In this document: positions 17,953 through 25,808 of the stretch, one piece after another
How the letters are laid out: each line of letters begins with the position of its first letter
Position numbering within the stretch: position 1 is the first letter of the stretch
DNA from: Clostridium lacusfryxellense
Lineage (GTDB): Bacteria; Bacillota; Clostridia; Clostridiales; Clostridiaceae
DNA: 64,000 bases
Assembly: GCF_018861735.1 (NCBI RefSeq)
Contig: NZ_JAHLEB010000006.1
Location: 1-64,000 of the forward strand
Direction of reading: 5' to 3'
The notes under the pieces: model-generated
What the model was told of the DNA's origin: nothing
Seen by the model: the letters and a program-made list of their open reading frames with translations, nothing else
Database searches by the model: none
Program-made: the position numbers and the translations under genes

Positions 17953-18001
17953 AAAAAAATTGTATAAGTCAACTTCCTAAAGAAGACTTATACATTTTTT
18001 T
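17953..18001. terminator. Bidirectional terminator
   Basis: AAAAAATTGTATAAGTC pairs with GACTTATACATTTTTT across a 13-base loop, between the small peptide gene and the convergent nitroreductase gene. Confidence 0.8.
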
Positions 18002-18008
18002 ATTTTTA

Positions 18009-18749
18009 TTATTTTTCGCCTTTAAATCCTTGTTTTTCAATAGCAGCCTTAACTTTTGGATAATATACATATTTATATATACCTGATATTTCTTCGCTCC
18101 AACTTTTATTAAGTCTACCATTTGTTACCTTTATCATATGCTCTTTAAGTTCTTTATCATATTCTAAAATTTTTGATTTCAAATCCTTATTATAAACTTC
18201 ACTATGATAAACTACTTCTTTAGGAAACCTTGGTTTTAATTCTGACTCCTCAGCTGGATGTCCAATTACAAGTCCCACCATTGGAAATACAAATTCAGGT
18301 AGCTCTAAAAGTTCCGCTACTGCTTCTGCCTCTTTTCTTACTCCTCCAATAGGTACAATTCCAAGTCCTAAAGACTCTGCTGCTGCAATAGAATTACTAA
18401 GTGCCAATCCTACATCTACTGCACCTACTAGCCTTGCTTCTTCACTATCAGTAATTACTAGCTTCTCACCATTTATTTCTGCAGCCAATTTAGCTCTATA
18501 GAAATCCGCACAAAACACTAGAAAAACTGGTGCCTTATCTACATACACTTGATCTCCCACAAGCTCAGAAAGTTTCTTCTTTTTTTCTTTATTCTTCACG
18601 CTAATTATAGTAACTTGTTGCCCATTTATAGAAGAAGGTGCCGCTTGACTAGCCCCTATTATTAAATATAAATCTTCATCACTTACTACATCAGCTTTAT
18701 AATCTCTAATTGATCTATGATTATTTAATAACTTTATTATTTCATTCAT
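18009..18749 (-). CDS. NfsA-type nitroreductase family oxidoreductase
   Basis: An FMN enzyme of 246 residues that uses NADPH to reduce nitro compounds, quinones or related electrophiles. The HRSIRDY start (about 9-15) and AAPSSINGQQ (34-43) bind FMN phosphate, and GLGIVPIGGVRKEAEAV (about 135-150) is characteristic of the NfsA/Frp subfamily, as is VGLVIGHP. It lacks the two-Cys or ferredoxin domains of some clostridial nitroreductases. It stands alone. Substrate is unknown. Confidence 0.88.
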   Translation of the reverse strand: MNEIIKLLNNHRSIRDYKADVVSDEDLYLIIGASQAAPSSINGQQVTIISVKNKEKKKKLSELVGDQVYVDKAPVFLVFCADFYRAKLAAEINGEKLVITDSEEARLVGAVDVGLALSNSIAAAESLGLGIVPIGGVRKEAEAVAELLELPEFVFPMVGLVIGHPAEESELKPRFPKEVVYHSEVYNKDLKSKILEYDKELKEHMIKVTNGRLNKSWSEEISGIYKYVYYPKVKAAIEKQGFKGEK

Positions 18750-18881
18750 ATCTCCATCTCCATTTACTTATTACTTCCTAATAATATTTATTGTTTACAT
18801 GATACTCTTTACCATTTTCTTTGTCAATATCCAGTTTATGTTTGCTAATTATTTTATATAACTTTATTCTATATTTATCCA

Positions 18882-19065
18882 TAATTCGAAAAATACGAGT
18901 ATAATTAAATTTAAAGATTATGATGAAGCCATTAAATTTTACACAAAGAAACTTCATTTTACATTAATAGAAGATACATACCAACAAGAACAAGATAAAC
19001 GTTGGGTGGTAGTTGCTCCGCCAAGTTCGTCAGGAACCACAAAAATTACGGTAAATTTCCTGTGA
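18882..19065 (+). pseudogene. Remnant of a VOC (glyoxalase/bleomycin-resistance) family gene
   Basis: An open frame with no start reads KFKDYDEAIKFYTKKLHFTL, then DKRWVVVAPP and KITVNFL before TGA. DEAIKFYTKKLHF is the typical first helix and strand of a VOC domain, and RWVVVAPP the following strand. The N-terminal metal strand and the second half of the domain are missing, so this is a decayed fragment of about 60 codons. Confidence 0.65.
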
Positions 19066-19096
19066 GCAAAGTATATTATTTAGGAGGTAAATGGGT

Positions 19097-19558
19097 ATGA
19101 AAAAAGGATTAATAATAGGTGGAATTATAACTGTATTAATAGTAGGGTTGGGATTTGGTGCATATTTTAATATAGTAAACAATATAAAAAAACAAAAAGC
19201 ACTACAAATTATACAAAAGGCTGAAGAGAAGAAAGCAAATGATGAAAGAGTAGCCAAACAAGCAATAAAAGACTCACATATTATGGATGAACGACGAGTT
19301 TATATTAGGATGCATGCAATGATAAACACAAAAATAGTATCAATAGATGAACGGTATATTGGTTTAATATCAATAAATAATGGGACTTGTGATGATGTTT
19401 TACAAATCATAAAAGATAATAATTATAATGATGGTGATATATTAACTTCATATATAAATAGTTGGATAAAGAAAGACTTTTCGAATGCAGTTGCAGAACA
19501 TAACTACATTTGGGAAAAACTCGGTGGTGGAGAAGGCAAAGCAATTAGTTTAAAATAA
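19097..19558 (+). CDS. DUF6241-type membrane-anchored protein
   Basis: A 153-residue protein with a membrane helix (about 4-24) and a C-terminal domain (about 70-153) with MHAMINTKIV, WIKKDFSNAVAEHNYIW and GGGEGKAISL. The same landmarks are found in the protein encoded at 32550-33095, and fit DUF6241. The preferred ATG is 19097, nine bases after AGGAGG, rather than the ATG at 19091, only three bases after it. Function unknown. A weak hairpin (AACCTA..TAGGTT then ATTTTT, 19563-19597) follows. Confidence 0.75.
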   Translation: MKKGLIIGGIITVLIVGLGFGAYFNIVNNIKKQKALQIIQKAEEKKANDERVAKQAIKDSHIMDERRVYIRMHAMINTKIVSIDERYIGLISINNGTCDDVLQIIKDNNYNDGDILTSYINSWIKKDFSNAVAEHNYIWEKLGGGEGKAISLK

Positions 19559-19599
19559 TAAATGAAACCTAGCCATTAAATTAGTTAGGTTATTTTTAT

Positions 19600-20281
19600 G
19601 TATAAAATTACTGCATAAAATACAGGTACAGCCGACATACGTGGTATTAAACCCTATAGCCTACCGGCTAAAACCTTTTGATCATGGAATTATCCAACAT
19701 ATTAATATAACTGCTGCATAATAATATGAACCTTCTCCTTAGTGACTTGCAATAAGAAGCGAGAAAACATTGAAATCCCATTTAGAAATTCTTCTTATAA
19801 AAATATAAAATTAAGAAACTAGCTTTTACGTTAAATATCCACACCCTATCGTCTAATAAACTTTAGGGTGTGGACTATTTACTCTTCTTTCAGAAGTTTT
19901 CTGCATAAAATTATCTATTATATATTAAACCCGATGGCCTACCGGCTAAAACCTTTTGATCATGGGATTCTTCTTATAAAAATATAAAATTAACAAACTA
20001 TCTTTTACGTTAAATATCCACACCCTATCGTCTAAAAGACTTTAGGGTGTGGATTATTCACTCTTCTTTCAGAAGTTTTATTTTAAAAATTATCTATTAT
20101 ATATTAAACCCGATAGCCTGACGGCTAAAATCCTTTAGATTAGAAAATTATTGCTCTATTTAGAGATTCTTCTTTTTAAATCTTATAATCAAAAATTATT
20201 TGTTTTCAACCCCGCCGCCTACCGGCTAAAACCTTTTGATCATGGAATTATCCAACATATTAATATAACTGTTGCATAATA
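19600..20281. repeat. Mosaic of intergenic repeat modules
   Basis: No gene is supported here. The block CCTACCGGCTAAAACC occurs four times (near 19670, 19940, 20115 with changes, 20219) and is related to CCTACGGCCAAAACAC in the array at 0.3-0.7 kb. A ~179-bp unit is tandemly duplicated (19788-19966 and 19967-about 20140), each copy with a hairpin whose 10-bp stem is CCACACCCTA / TAGGGTGTGG. The left arm of the family 1 palindrome also appears alone at 19724-19798 without its right arm. Confidence 0.85.
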
Positions 20282-20437
20282 ATATGAACTTTCTCCATAG
20301 TGACTTGCAATAAGAAGCGAAAAAACATTGAAGTTGCATTTAGAAATTCTTCTTTTTCATGGGCAAAAGATTAGAATTTCTTAATGAAATTTCACGTTTC
20401 GAGCTCGAATGCAAGGCACGCAGGAGAAAGTTCATAT
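20282..20437. repeat. Long imperfect palindrome, family 1, copy 2
   Basis: The ends are a perfect 15-bp inverted repeat (ATATGAACTTTCTCC / GGAGAAAGTTCATAT). The inner arms match imperfectly, including CTTGCAA / ATGCAAGG and AGAAATTCTTCTTTT / AAAAGATTAGAATTTCT. The element ends 13 bp from the galE stop codon. Arm sequences match copy 1 at 737-971. Confidence 0.9.
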
Positions 20438-20450
20438 GGATTGCACCCTC

Positions 20451-21437
20451 TTATTTGCTATATCCTTCTGGATGACTTTCATGCCATTTCCATGCAGTTT
20501 CTATAATAGTTTCAAGTGATGCATATTTAGGTTCCCATCCAAGAAGTTTCTTAGCCTTATCACTAGAAGCTATAAGTACTGCTGGATCTCCTGCTCGTCT
20601 AGGAGCCATTTCAGCCTTTATTTCGCGTCCAGTAATTTTTCTAGTTACATCAATTACTTGTTGAACAGAAAAACCTAGTCCATTTCCAAGATTACAAGTT
20701 ACACTATCTTCACCTCGTCTAAGCCTTTTAACTGCTAATAAATGAGCACTAGCAAGATCAGTTACATGAACGTAATCTCTTACACAAGTACCATCCTCTG
20801 TTTTGTAATCATCCCCAAATACCATAATTTTTTCTCTTTGTCCAAGTGCAACTTGGAGAATAAGTGGAATTAAATGAGATTCTGGTCTATGATCTTCTCC
20901 TATATTTGAGCTTATGTGTGCACCTGCTGCATTAAAATATCTTAAAGCAGTATATTTGATGCCATACGCATTATCACACCATTTTAAAATTTTCTCTACG
21001 CAAAGCTTGGACTCACCATATGGATTAGTAGGAAAAGTCTTATCTTCTTCAAGTATAGGTATATTATCAGGTTCTCCGTAAGTTGCTGCAGTTGAAGAGA
21101 AAACAATATATTTAACATTATGATCTCTCATTGCCTTAAGCAAATTTATAGTAGAACCAATGTTATTTTCAAAATACTTTAGGGGTTCTGTAACACTTTC
21201 CCCTACAAGTGAATCTGCTGCAAAATCTATAACTGCATCTATAGTATTCTCTGTGAAAACCTTATTAAGAATTTCATCGTCTCGTAGATCTCCAGAGTAA
21301 AGTTTTCCACCCATTAATGCATCATGATGTCCCTTTTGGAAATTATCTAAAACAACTACCTCTTCTCCTTGTTCTAAAAGCTCTGCTACCATATGACTCC
21401 CTATATAACCTGCTCCACCACATACTAATATAGCCAT
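20451..21437 (-). CDS. galE: UDP-glucose 4-epimerase
   Basis: Interconverts UDP-glucose and UDP-galactose in the cytoplasm for galactose use and envelope sugars. The NAD-binding GGAGYIGSH is at residues 7-15, SSTAAT (about 123-128) carries the catalytic Ser/Thr, and YGESK (148-152) supplies the Tyr/Lys pair. C-terminal RRAGDPA is a substrate-binding loop of the family. Its 328 residues are the normal length. No other Leloir gene is nearby, so a biosynthetic role in polysaccharide is as likely as galactose catabolism. Confidence 0.95.
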   Translation of the reverse strand: MAILVCGGAGYIGSHMVAELLEQGEEVVVLDNFQKGHHDALMGGKLYSGDLRDDEILNKVFTENTIDAVIDFAADSLVGESVTEPLKYFENNIGSTINLLKAMRDHNVKYIVFSSTAATYGEPDNIPILEEDKTFPTNPYGESKLCVEKILKWCDNAYGIKYTALRYFNAAGAHISSNIGEDHRPESHLIPLILQVALGQREKIMVFGDDYKTEDGTCVRDYVHVTDLASAHLLAVKRLRRGEDSVTCNLGNGLGFSVQQVIDVTRKITGREIKAEMAPRRAGDPAVLIASSDKAKKLLGWEPKYASLETIIETAWKWHESHPEGYSK

Positions 21438-21544
21438 TATCTAAATTCTCCTCTCATAAAACCTTATTATTAAATATATTCTTATTTTAACACATCTTAT
21501 GTATTATTCATAAATTACTTATTACTGAAATTGTTTCTATATAG

Positions 21545-21573
21545 TTGACAATTAAGACTTATGAGCATACAAT
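21545..21573 (+). promoter_or_regulatory. Sigma-A-type promoter of mgtE
   Basis: TTGACA (21545-21550), a 17-base spacer and TACAAT (21568-21573) form a near-consensus promoter. Transcription would start near 21580, giving a leader of about 205 bases before the mgtE start. Confidence 0.75.
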
Positions 21574-21640
21574 ATATTGAACAAATATTTAAGTTGTTTT
21601 TAATTTTCTAGATTATATTTCTATTGGAGGTGTGTTATTA

Positions 21641-21730
21641 ATGGATTCTGGCCCCATACTGAGTAGTTACTGTTTAAAATTTAATATTATTATTGAGGAA
21701 GAGTTCATTTATGCCATGGCCTTGAACTAA
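21641..21730 (+). CDS. Leader ORF upstream of mgtE (29 aa)
   Basis: ATG 21641 follows TTGGAGGTG by ten bases and opens 29 codons: MDSGPILSSYCLKFN, then IIIEEEFIYAMALN. The ribosome site is as good as those of real genes here. Its last third overlaps one arm of a hairpin that extends toward the mgtE ribosome site. Position and overlap with competing stems suggest a regulatory leader peptide; that role is inference. Chance occurrence is possible. Confidence 0.5.
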   Translation: MDSGPILSSYCLKFNIIIEEEFIYAMALN

Positions 21731-21760
21731 CTATGTGTTTTTTTGAAAAACTTCTTCCTC
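21695..21760 (+). promoter_or_regulatory. Alternative hairpins in the mgtE leader
   Basis: GAGGAAGAGTT (21695-21705) can pair with AACTTCTTCCTC (21749-21760) with one bulge. The same GAGTT bases can instead join AGTTCA (21702-21707) to TGAACT (21723-21728). The two folds are mutually exclusive and both arms overlap the leader ORF, as in attenuation systems. A seven-T tract lies at 21738-21744. No M-box core was seen. Confidence 0.5.
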
Positions 21761-21784
21761 TAAATAAAAATAAGGGGGAATATT

Positions 21785-23128
21785 ATGTCACATAGATTAA
21801 ACGAAAAAGAACTAATTGATTTCTTAATAAATGAAAATATAGAAGAAATAAATAAACTTATTCAGTTCATTCATCCTACCGATATTTTAGTAGCTATTAG
21901 GCAATATGATGGAGCTAAGATAAATTTACTTCACAAACTATCCCCAAATGTGATTGCAGACATTATTGATGATGCAGAGGATGATGAAAAATATGATCTC
22001 TTAACAATTCATTCAAATATCATACAAAAGAAAATTATTCACGAGATGTCATCAGATGAATTAGTAGATTTATTAGAAGCTGTAACAGAAGATGAAGCTA
22101 AAAACATTATGAGAAAAATGAATAAAGAAGATACTGACGAAGTAAACGCATTGTTATTTTACCCTCCAGATAGTGCGGGTGGAATTATGGCCACTGAATT
22201 TATCATGGTAAAAGAAAATATGACCATAGGTCAAACCTTAAACTATCTTCAAAAGGAAGCTACAGAAGCAGAAACTTCTTATTATATATACGTAGTTGGC
22301 GACAATGCTCTTTTAAAAGGCGTTATATCTTTAAAGGATATAGTCCTTAGTAACTTTGACGTGAAAGTTTCAGATATTATGAATAGTACTGCCATGAGTG
22401 TACCTGTTGATATGGATCAAGAAGAGGTTGGACACATATTCGAAAAATATGGGTTTTTAACTATGCCCGTAGTCGATGATAGTATGCATATTTTAGGAAT
22501 AATCACTGCAGATGATATAATGGAAATTCTTAGCGATGAACATACTGAGGATTTATATCGTCTTGCTGGATTAAAAGAAAATGAAAAGGTTACTGGTTCT
22601 CTTAAAGATTCAGTCAGTAGTAGATTACCTTGGTTATTTGTGAATCTAATAACTGCAATCCTTGCAGCTGCAACCGTTAGTATATTCCAGGGCACCATAC
22701 AAAAAGTTGTAGCCTTGGCAGTTTTCATGCCAATAGTTGCTGGTATGGGTGGTAATGCAGGCACGCAAACTCTAACTATAATTATCCGAAGCATAGCTCT
22801 TGGGGAAATTGACTCTAAAAATTCCAGGAAGATATTATTAAAGGAATTTGGTGTAGGTTTATGTACTGGAGTTTCTGTTGGCGCTGCAGTAGCTTTAATA
22901 GGTTACTTTTGGGAAAAGAATATTATTTTCGGCGTAGTTATTGGTCTTTCTATGGTGCTTAACATGATGGCCGCAACCATATCAGGTTTCGCAGTACCAG
23001 TTATACTAAAAAAATTCAATATTGACCCAGCACTTGCTTCTGCTGTATTTGTTACTACGGTAACTGATGTTTTAGGATTCTTCTTCTTCCTAGGACTTGC
23101 AACATTATTTTTACCTTACTTAGTATAA
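21785..23128 (+). CDS. mgtE: MgtE-family magnesium transporter
   Basis: A Mg2+-gated Mg2+ channel of the inner membrane. Its 447 residues hold an N-terminal superhelical domain (about 1-130), two CBS domains (about 135-255) that sense cytoplasmic Mg2+, a connecting helix, and five membrane helices (about 285-447). PPDSAGGIMATEFI at the N/CBS junction and MPIVAGMGGNAGTQT in the pore region are family signatures. GGGGG precedes the ATG. Expression is likely controlled through the ~205-base leader with its small ORF and competing hairpins. Confidence 0.93.
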   Translation: MSHRLNEKELIDFLINENIEEINKLIQFIHPTDILVAIRQYDGAKINLLHKLSPNVIADIIDDAEDDEKYDLLTIHSNIIQKKIIHEMSSDELVDLLEAVTEDEAKNIMRKMNKEDTDEVNALLFYPPDSAGGIMATEFIMVKENMTIGQTLNYLQKEATEAETSYYIYVVGDNALLKGVISLKDIVLSNFDVKVSDIMNSTAMSVPVDMDQEEVGHIFEKYGFLTMPVVDDSMHILGIITADDIMEILSDEHTEDLYRLAGLKENEKVTGSLKDSVSSRLPWLFVNLITAILAAATVSIFQGTIQKVVALAVFMPIVAGMGGNAGTQTLTIIIRSIALGEIDSKNSRKILLKEFGVGLCTGVSVGAAVALIGYFWEKNIIFGVVIGLSMVLNMMAATISGFAVPVILKKFNIDPALASAVFVTTVTDVLGFFFFLGLATLFLPYLV

Positions 23129-23160
23129 AGTTTATGATTTATTAGTGAAATTAAATAAAT

Positions 23161-23200
23161 AAAACTACCAAAGTGCTATATACACATAGGTAGTTTTTTA
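23161..23200 (+). terminator. Terminator after mgtE
   Basis: AAAACTACC pairs with GGTAGTTTT, with a six-T tail. A similar stem with the same AACTACC core follows the gene at 24089. Confidence 0.7.
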
Positions 23201-23218
23201 ATTAATGCTAACCAAAAT

Positions 23219-23375
23219 TTAATTTTTCCATTCTTCTAAAAAATCATGGATTCGATCATTTGGCATCGCCATCCCAGAAGTAAACTGGTGGAATAAATTC
23301 TCGTTACCACCTAGATTTATACCCACAATCTCCAAGTGTTCCCCTATATCTAAAGCTCGAATATCTCCTGCAAAT
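23219..23375 (-). other. Possible 3' remnant of a gene
   Basis: An open frame without a start, overlapping the end of the Uma2-type gene in another frame, reads ALDIGEHLEIVGINLGGNEN and later FLEEWKN before TAA. The composition looks protein-like (WKN end, alternating hydrophobics) but I recognise no family, and it may be chance. Confidence 0.2.
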
Positions 23376-23913
23376 TTATTTTAAGTTCCTTGAAAGTAGC
23401 TGATTCAAATTCTTCTCCATTTTTAAAAACTCCATATTGCTCATAGAAACCTTTATCGTTAATTTTATATATTGATACTGTTTTAATTTTAGGATTTACT
23501 ATCCAATATTCATTTACTCCAAAGCGTTGATATAAATTCATCTTTGTAACTAAATCATGAGACTCATTTGATGGACTTAATATTTCTACAATTAAAGTGG
23601 GCACCCCAGTATAGTTTCCATCATTTAGACCTGTTTTATCACAAATAATACTTATATCTGGAATAACCTTTTTTGCATATTCTTCTTTTTCATTCTTTAA
23701 TATAATATCAAATGGAGCAATAAAAGGCTTACATGATTTATTCCTAAAGAAAATATTAAATTCAGTTGCTATGTTAAGTGCTACTATTTGATGTGTTTTG
23801 GATGGTGATGCTTGATTATATACTACTCCATCAATATATTCTAATAATTTTTCGTTATTCTTATCTATATTTACAAATTCATCATAGCTTATATATTTCA
23901 TTTCAGGCAACAT
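23350..23913 (-). CDS. Uma2 family (DUF820) putative endonuclease
   Basis: A 187-residue PD-(D/E)xK-fold protein. The nuclease-like core is PDISIIC, then TLIVEILSPSNESHDLVTK and the closing YWIVNP. These give Asp, Glu and Lys in the family order. Uma2 proteins are abundant in cyanobacteria and sporadic in Firmicutes; a role in transposon or plasmid biology has been proposed but not shown. The ATG at 23913 is eight bases after GAGGAG; the GTG at 23922 overlaps that site and is less likely. It is a single gene. Confidence 0.85.
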   Translation of the reverse strand: MLPEMKYISYDEFVNIDKNNEKLLEYIDGVVYNQASPSKTHQIVALNIATEFNIFFRNKSCKPFIAPFDIILKNEKEEYAKKVIPDISIICDKTGLNDGNYTGVPTLIVEILSPSNESHDLVTKMNLYQRFGVNEYWIVNPKIKTVSIYKINDKGFYEQYGVFKNGEEFESATFKELKINLQEIFEL

Positions 23914-24035
23914 CAAAATCACTCCTCTCTCATTAATTAAAAAACTACTCTAATAATAGTATTATACCAAATTTACTGATTATTTACACCTATATATATT
24001 ATCATTGCATCAATATATATCCTTATTTAAACAAA

Positions 24036-24080
24036 TAAAAAACTACCAAAGTGCACCATTTATGCACTTCGGTAGTTTTA
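24036..24080 (-). terminator. Terminator of the secreted basic protein gene
   Basis: AAAACTACCAAAGTGCA pairs with TGCACTTCGGTAGTTTT next to the stop codon, with a run of six T on the minus strand. Confidence 0.8.
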
Positions 24081-24088
24081 TTAAATTT

Positions 24089-24829
24089 CTATTTATGTCC
24101 GTGATGACAACAGTTATAATGTGGTAACACCTTTTGTATTTCTACATCTTGCTCTTTTGTTATAGTACCATTATCAACTAGCTCCTTTGTTGGGCTTACA
24201 ATAGTAATTTTCATCTTTTTCATATAAGCTTTTCTTTCAGCCTCGGTCATGTCTTGCATTTTTTTATAGTTATCTTTTCTTTTGGCATCTTTTATTGTTA
24301 TTGCTTTTTCAACTTTGTTACTTTGATCTATGGTTATCACTTTCTTAACTACTAGGGTATTCAAACCTTTTTTCATCTCAATAGTTCTTAACTCTGTTTT
24401 TTTAACATACATGTTTTTTTTAAGAACATCAGACTTTTTCTGTGTCAAAATACCATCAGCTACCAAGTCACTAAATAATCCGCCCTTAGTACCTTTTTCT
24501 TTTTTACTTTTTTTATGTTCCTCTCCTCTTTTAAGGCCTTTTTCATTAGCATATTTTAATACCTTGTCACCTTCAGCTTTTGTGATAGTTTTTGAGGCCA
24601 CGCTCTCCTTAACTACTATTTCTAGTGTAACTTTCATCTGCGCGCGATGTGCCTTTGCTTCTTTTTTCTTATTAGCGGAATCTTTGAAATCCATGCTAGT
24701 AGCCGTAGTTACTTTACTTACGCTAGAATTATTTTTTGTAGCAGCAAAAGTAAGATTTGCTCCTGAAAATGCTAATGCTGTACATAACATTCCACTTACT
24801 ATCTTTATTCTTAAAGATGTATTTTTCAT
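24089..24829 (-). CDS. Secreted Lys-rich helical protein with a His/Cys tail
   Basis: A signal peptide ends near FAATK (about 29-32). The mature protein is very Lys-rich and built from recurring helix units of the form SKTITKAEGDKVLKYA, DGILTQKKSDVLK, KVITIDQSNKVEK and NGTITKEQDVEIQKVL, each with a turn and a 'VI/IT..x-D/E..K' start. The pattern resembles DUF2680-like repeats but assignment is weak. It ends in YNCCHHGHK, a possible metal-binding tail. Exported by Sec; no partner gene. Function unknown. Confidence 0.7.
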   Translation of the reverse strand: MKNTSLRIKIVSGMLCTALAFSGANLTFAATKNNSSVSKVTTATSMDFKDSANKKKEAKAHRAQMKVTLEIVVKESVASKTITKAEGDKVLKYANEKGLKRGEEHKKSKKEKGTKGGLFSDLVADGILTQKKSDVLKKNMYVKKTELRTIEMKKGLNTLVVKKVITIDQSNKVEKAITIKDAKRKDNYKKMQDMTEAERKAYMKKMKITIVSPTKELVDNGTITKEQDVEIQKVLPHYNCCHHGHK

Positions 24830-24953
24830 TTTTCTACCTCCATAAATTGTTTTTATACCTACTTATTGTTACTGTATTAAGGAAATAATATTCATACCGC
24901 CAATTTTCCTAATCAGTCTTCTCTATTTACAATATTATAATAATAATTTATAA

Positions 24954-24993
24954 TTGATATGAAAAACAATAATATACTATAATCACATTGTTT
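24954..24993 (+). promoter_or_regulatory. busR promoter with overlapping dyad
   Basis: TTGATA (24954-24959), an 18-base spacer and TATAAT (24978-24983) form a promoter. AAACAAT (24964-24970) and ATTGTTT (24987-24993), a perfect inverted repeat 16 bases apart, straddle the -10 box. Equivalent dyads occur at the two opu promoters, so this is a candidate BusR autoregulatory operator. Confidence 0.65.
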
Positions 24994-25048
24994 TTTTAAA
25001 ACTATTCTACCTTAGAGGGGGGAAGTTTATCAGAAGTAAAATAAACTT

Positions 25049-25705
25049 TTGATAAAATCAAAAATGCAAAATAACTCTATTCCAAATGAGTCTATTCCAA
25101 AACCCATTTATAAAAAAATAGCTATAGACCTTGCTAATAGAATACTATCCGGTGATTATTCTATAGGTGATAAACTGTATGGAAGGTCTTCTCTTGCTAG
25201 CGAATATAACGTGTCACCAGAGACTATAAGAAGATCTGTAACTCTTTTAAGTGACATGGACATAGTCAAAGTAACAAAAGGCAGTGGTATAGTTATACAT
25301 TCAGTGGATAATTGTATAAAATTTATTGATAACTATAAAGATATAGATTCTATAAGTTCAATCAAAAAAAATATTGTTGATTTACTGGAAAAGAAAAAGG
25401 AATTAGATAAATATATAGACCAATCTATTGATGAACTAATAGATTATTCTAGTAGATTTAAAAATAGTAACCCTTTTATTCCCTATGAATTTGGGATACA
25501 TACTGATATGAGTGTCATAGATAAAACTATATTCGATACAAAATTTTGGCAAAATACTGGTGCAACCATAATTGGTATAAGGCGAGATGATAAATTAATA
25601 CTTTCTCCCGGACCACAAACTACCTTTAAGGATAAAGATATTTTTGTAGTCATTTGTGACGAAAGTAGTTATTGCAGAATTAAAACCTTTCTTTATGGGA
25701 ACTAA
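25049..25705 (+). CDS. busR: BusR-type GntR/RCK_C regulator of osmolyte uptake
   Basis: The N-terminal winged helix (about 17-90) has GntR features: IYKKIAIDLANRILSGDY, SSLASEYNVSPETIRR and KGSGIVI. A coiled coil (about 105-150) leads to a C-terminal RCK_C/TrkA-C domain (about 155-218; GATIIGIRR, DIFVVICDES). GntR+RCK_C is the build of BusR, a c-di-AMP-responsive repressor of the busAB glycine betaine transporter, and a set of such transporters follows. The start is uncertain: TTG 25049 is abutted by an 8-bp hairpin (AAGTTTAT / ATAAACTT, 25023-25048) that separates it from GAGGGGGG at 25015; ATG 25064 is an alternative. Confidence 0.85.
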   Translation: MIKSKMQNNSIPNESIPKPIYKKIAIDLANRILSGDYSIGDKLYGRSSLASEYNVSPETIRRSVTLLSDMDIVKVTKGSGIVIHSVDNCIKFIDNYKDIDSISSIKKNIVDLLEKKKELDKYIDQSIDELIDYSSRFKNSNPFIPYEFGIHTDMSVIDKTIFDTKFWQNTGATIIGIRRDDKLILSPGPQTTFKDKDIFVVICDESSYCRIKTFLYGN

Positions 25706-25717
25706 TAGTGTACCATT

Positions 25718-25764
25718 AACCCTTATACCACGATTAATATAAAAATCGCGGCATAAGGGTTTTT
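25718..25764 (+). terminator. Terminator-like hairpin after busR
   Basis: AACCCTTAT pairs with ATAAGGGTT, with an inner CGATT / AATCG stem, then TTTT. It would separate busR from the first fusion gene or allow partial readthrough; no separate promoter was seen before that gene. Confidence 0.65.
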
Positions 25765-25808
25765 AAATTAGCTAAAGATATTTAACAATTTTATGGAGGT
25801 ATACACAA

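Noticed and set aside
21580-21784. M-box (ykoK) riboswitch upstream of mgtE
   Set aside because: The conserved core of that riboswitch is not visible; other hairpins and a small ORF fill the leader.
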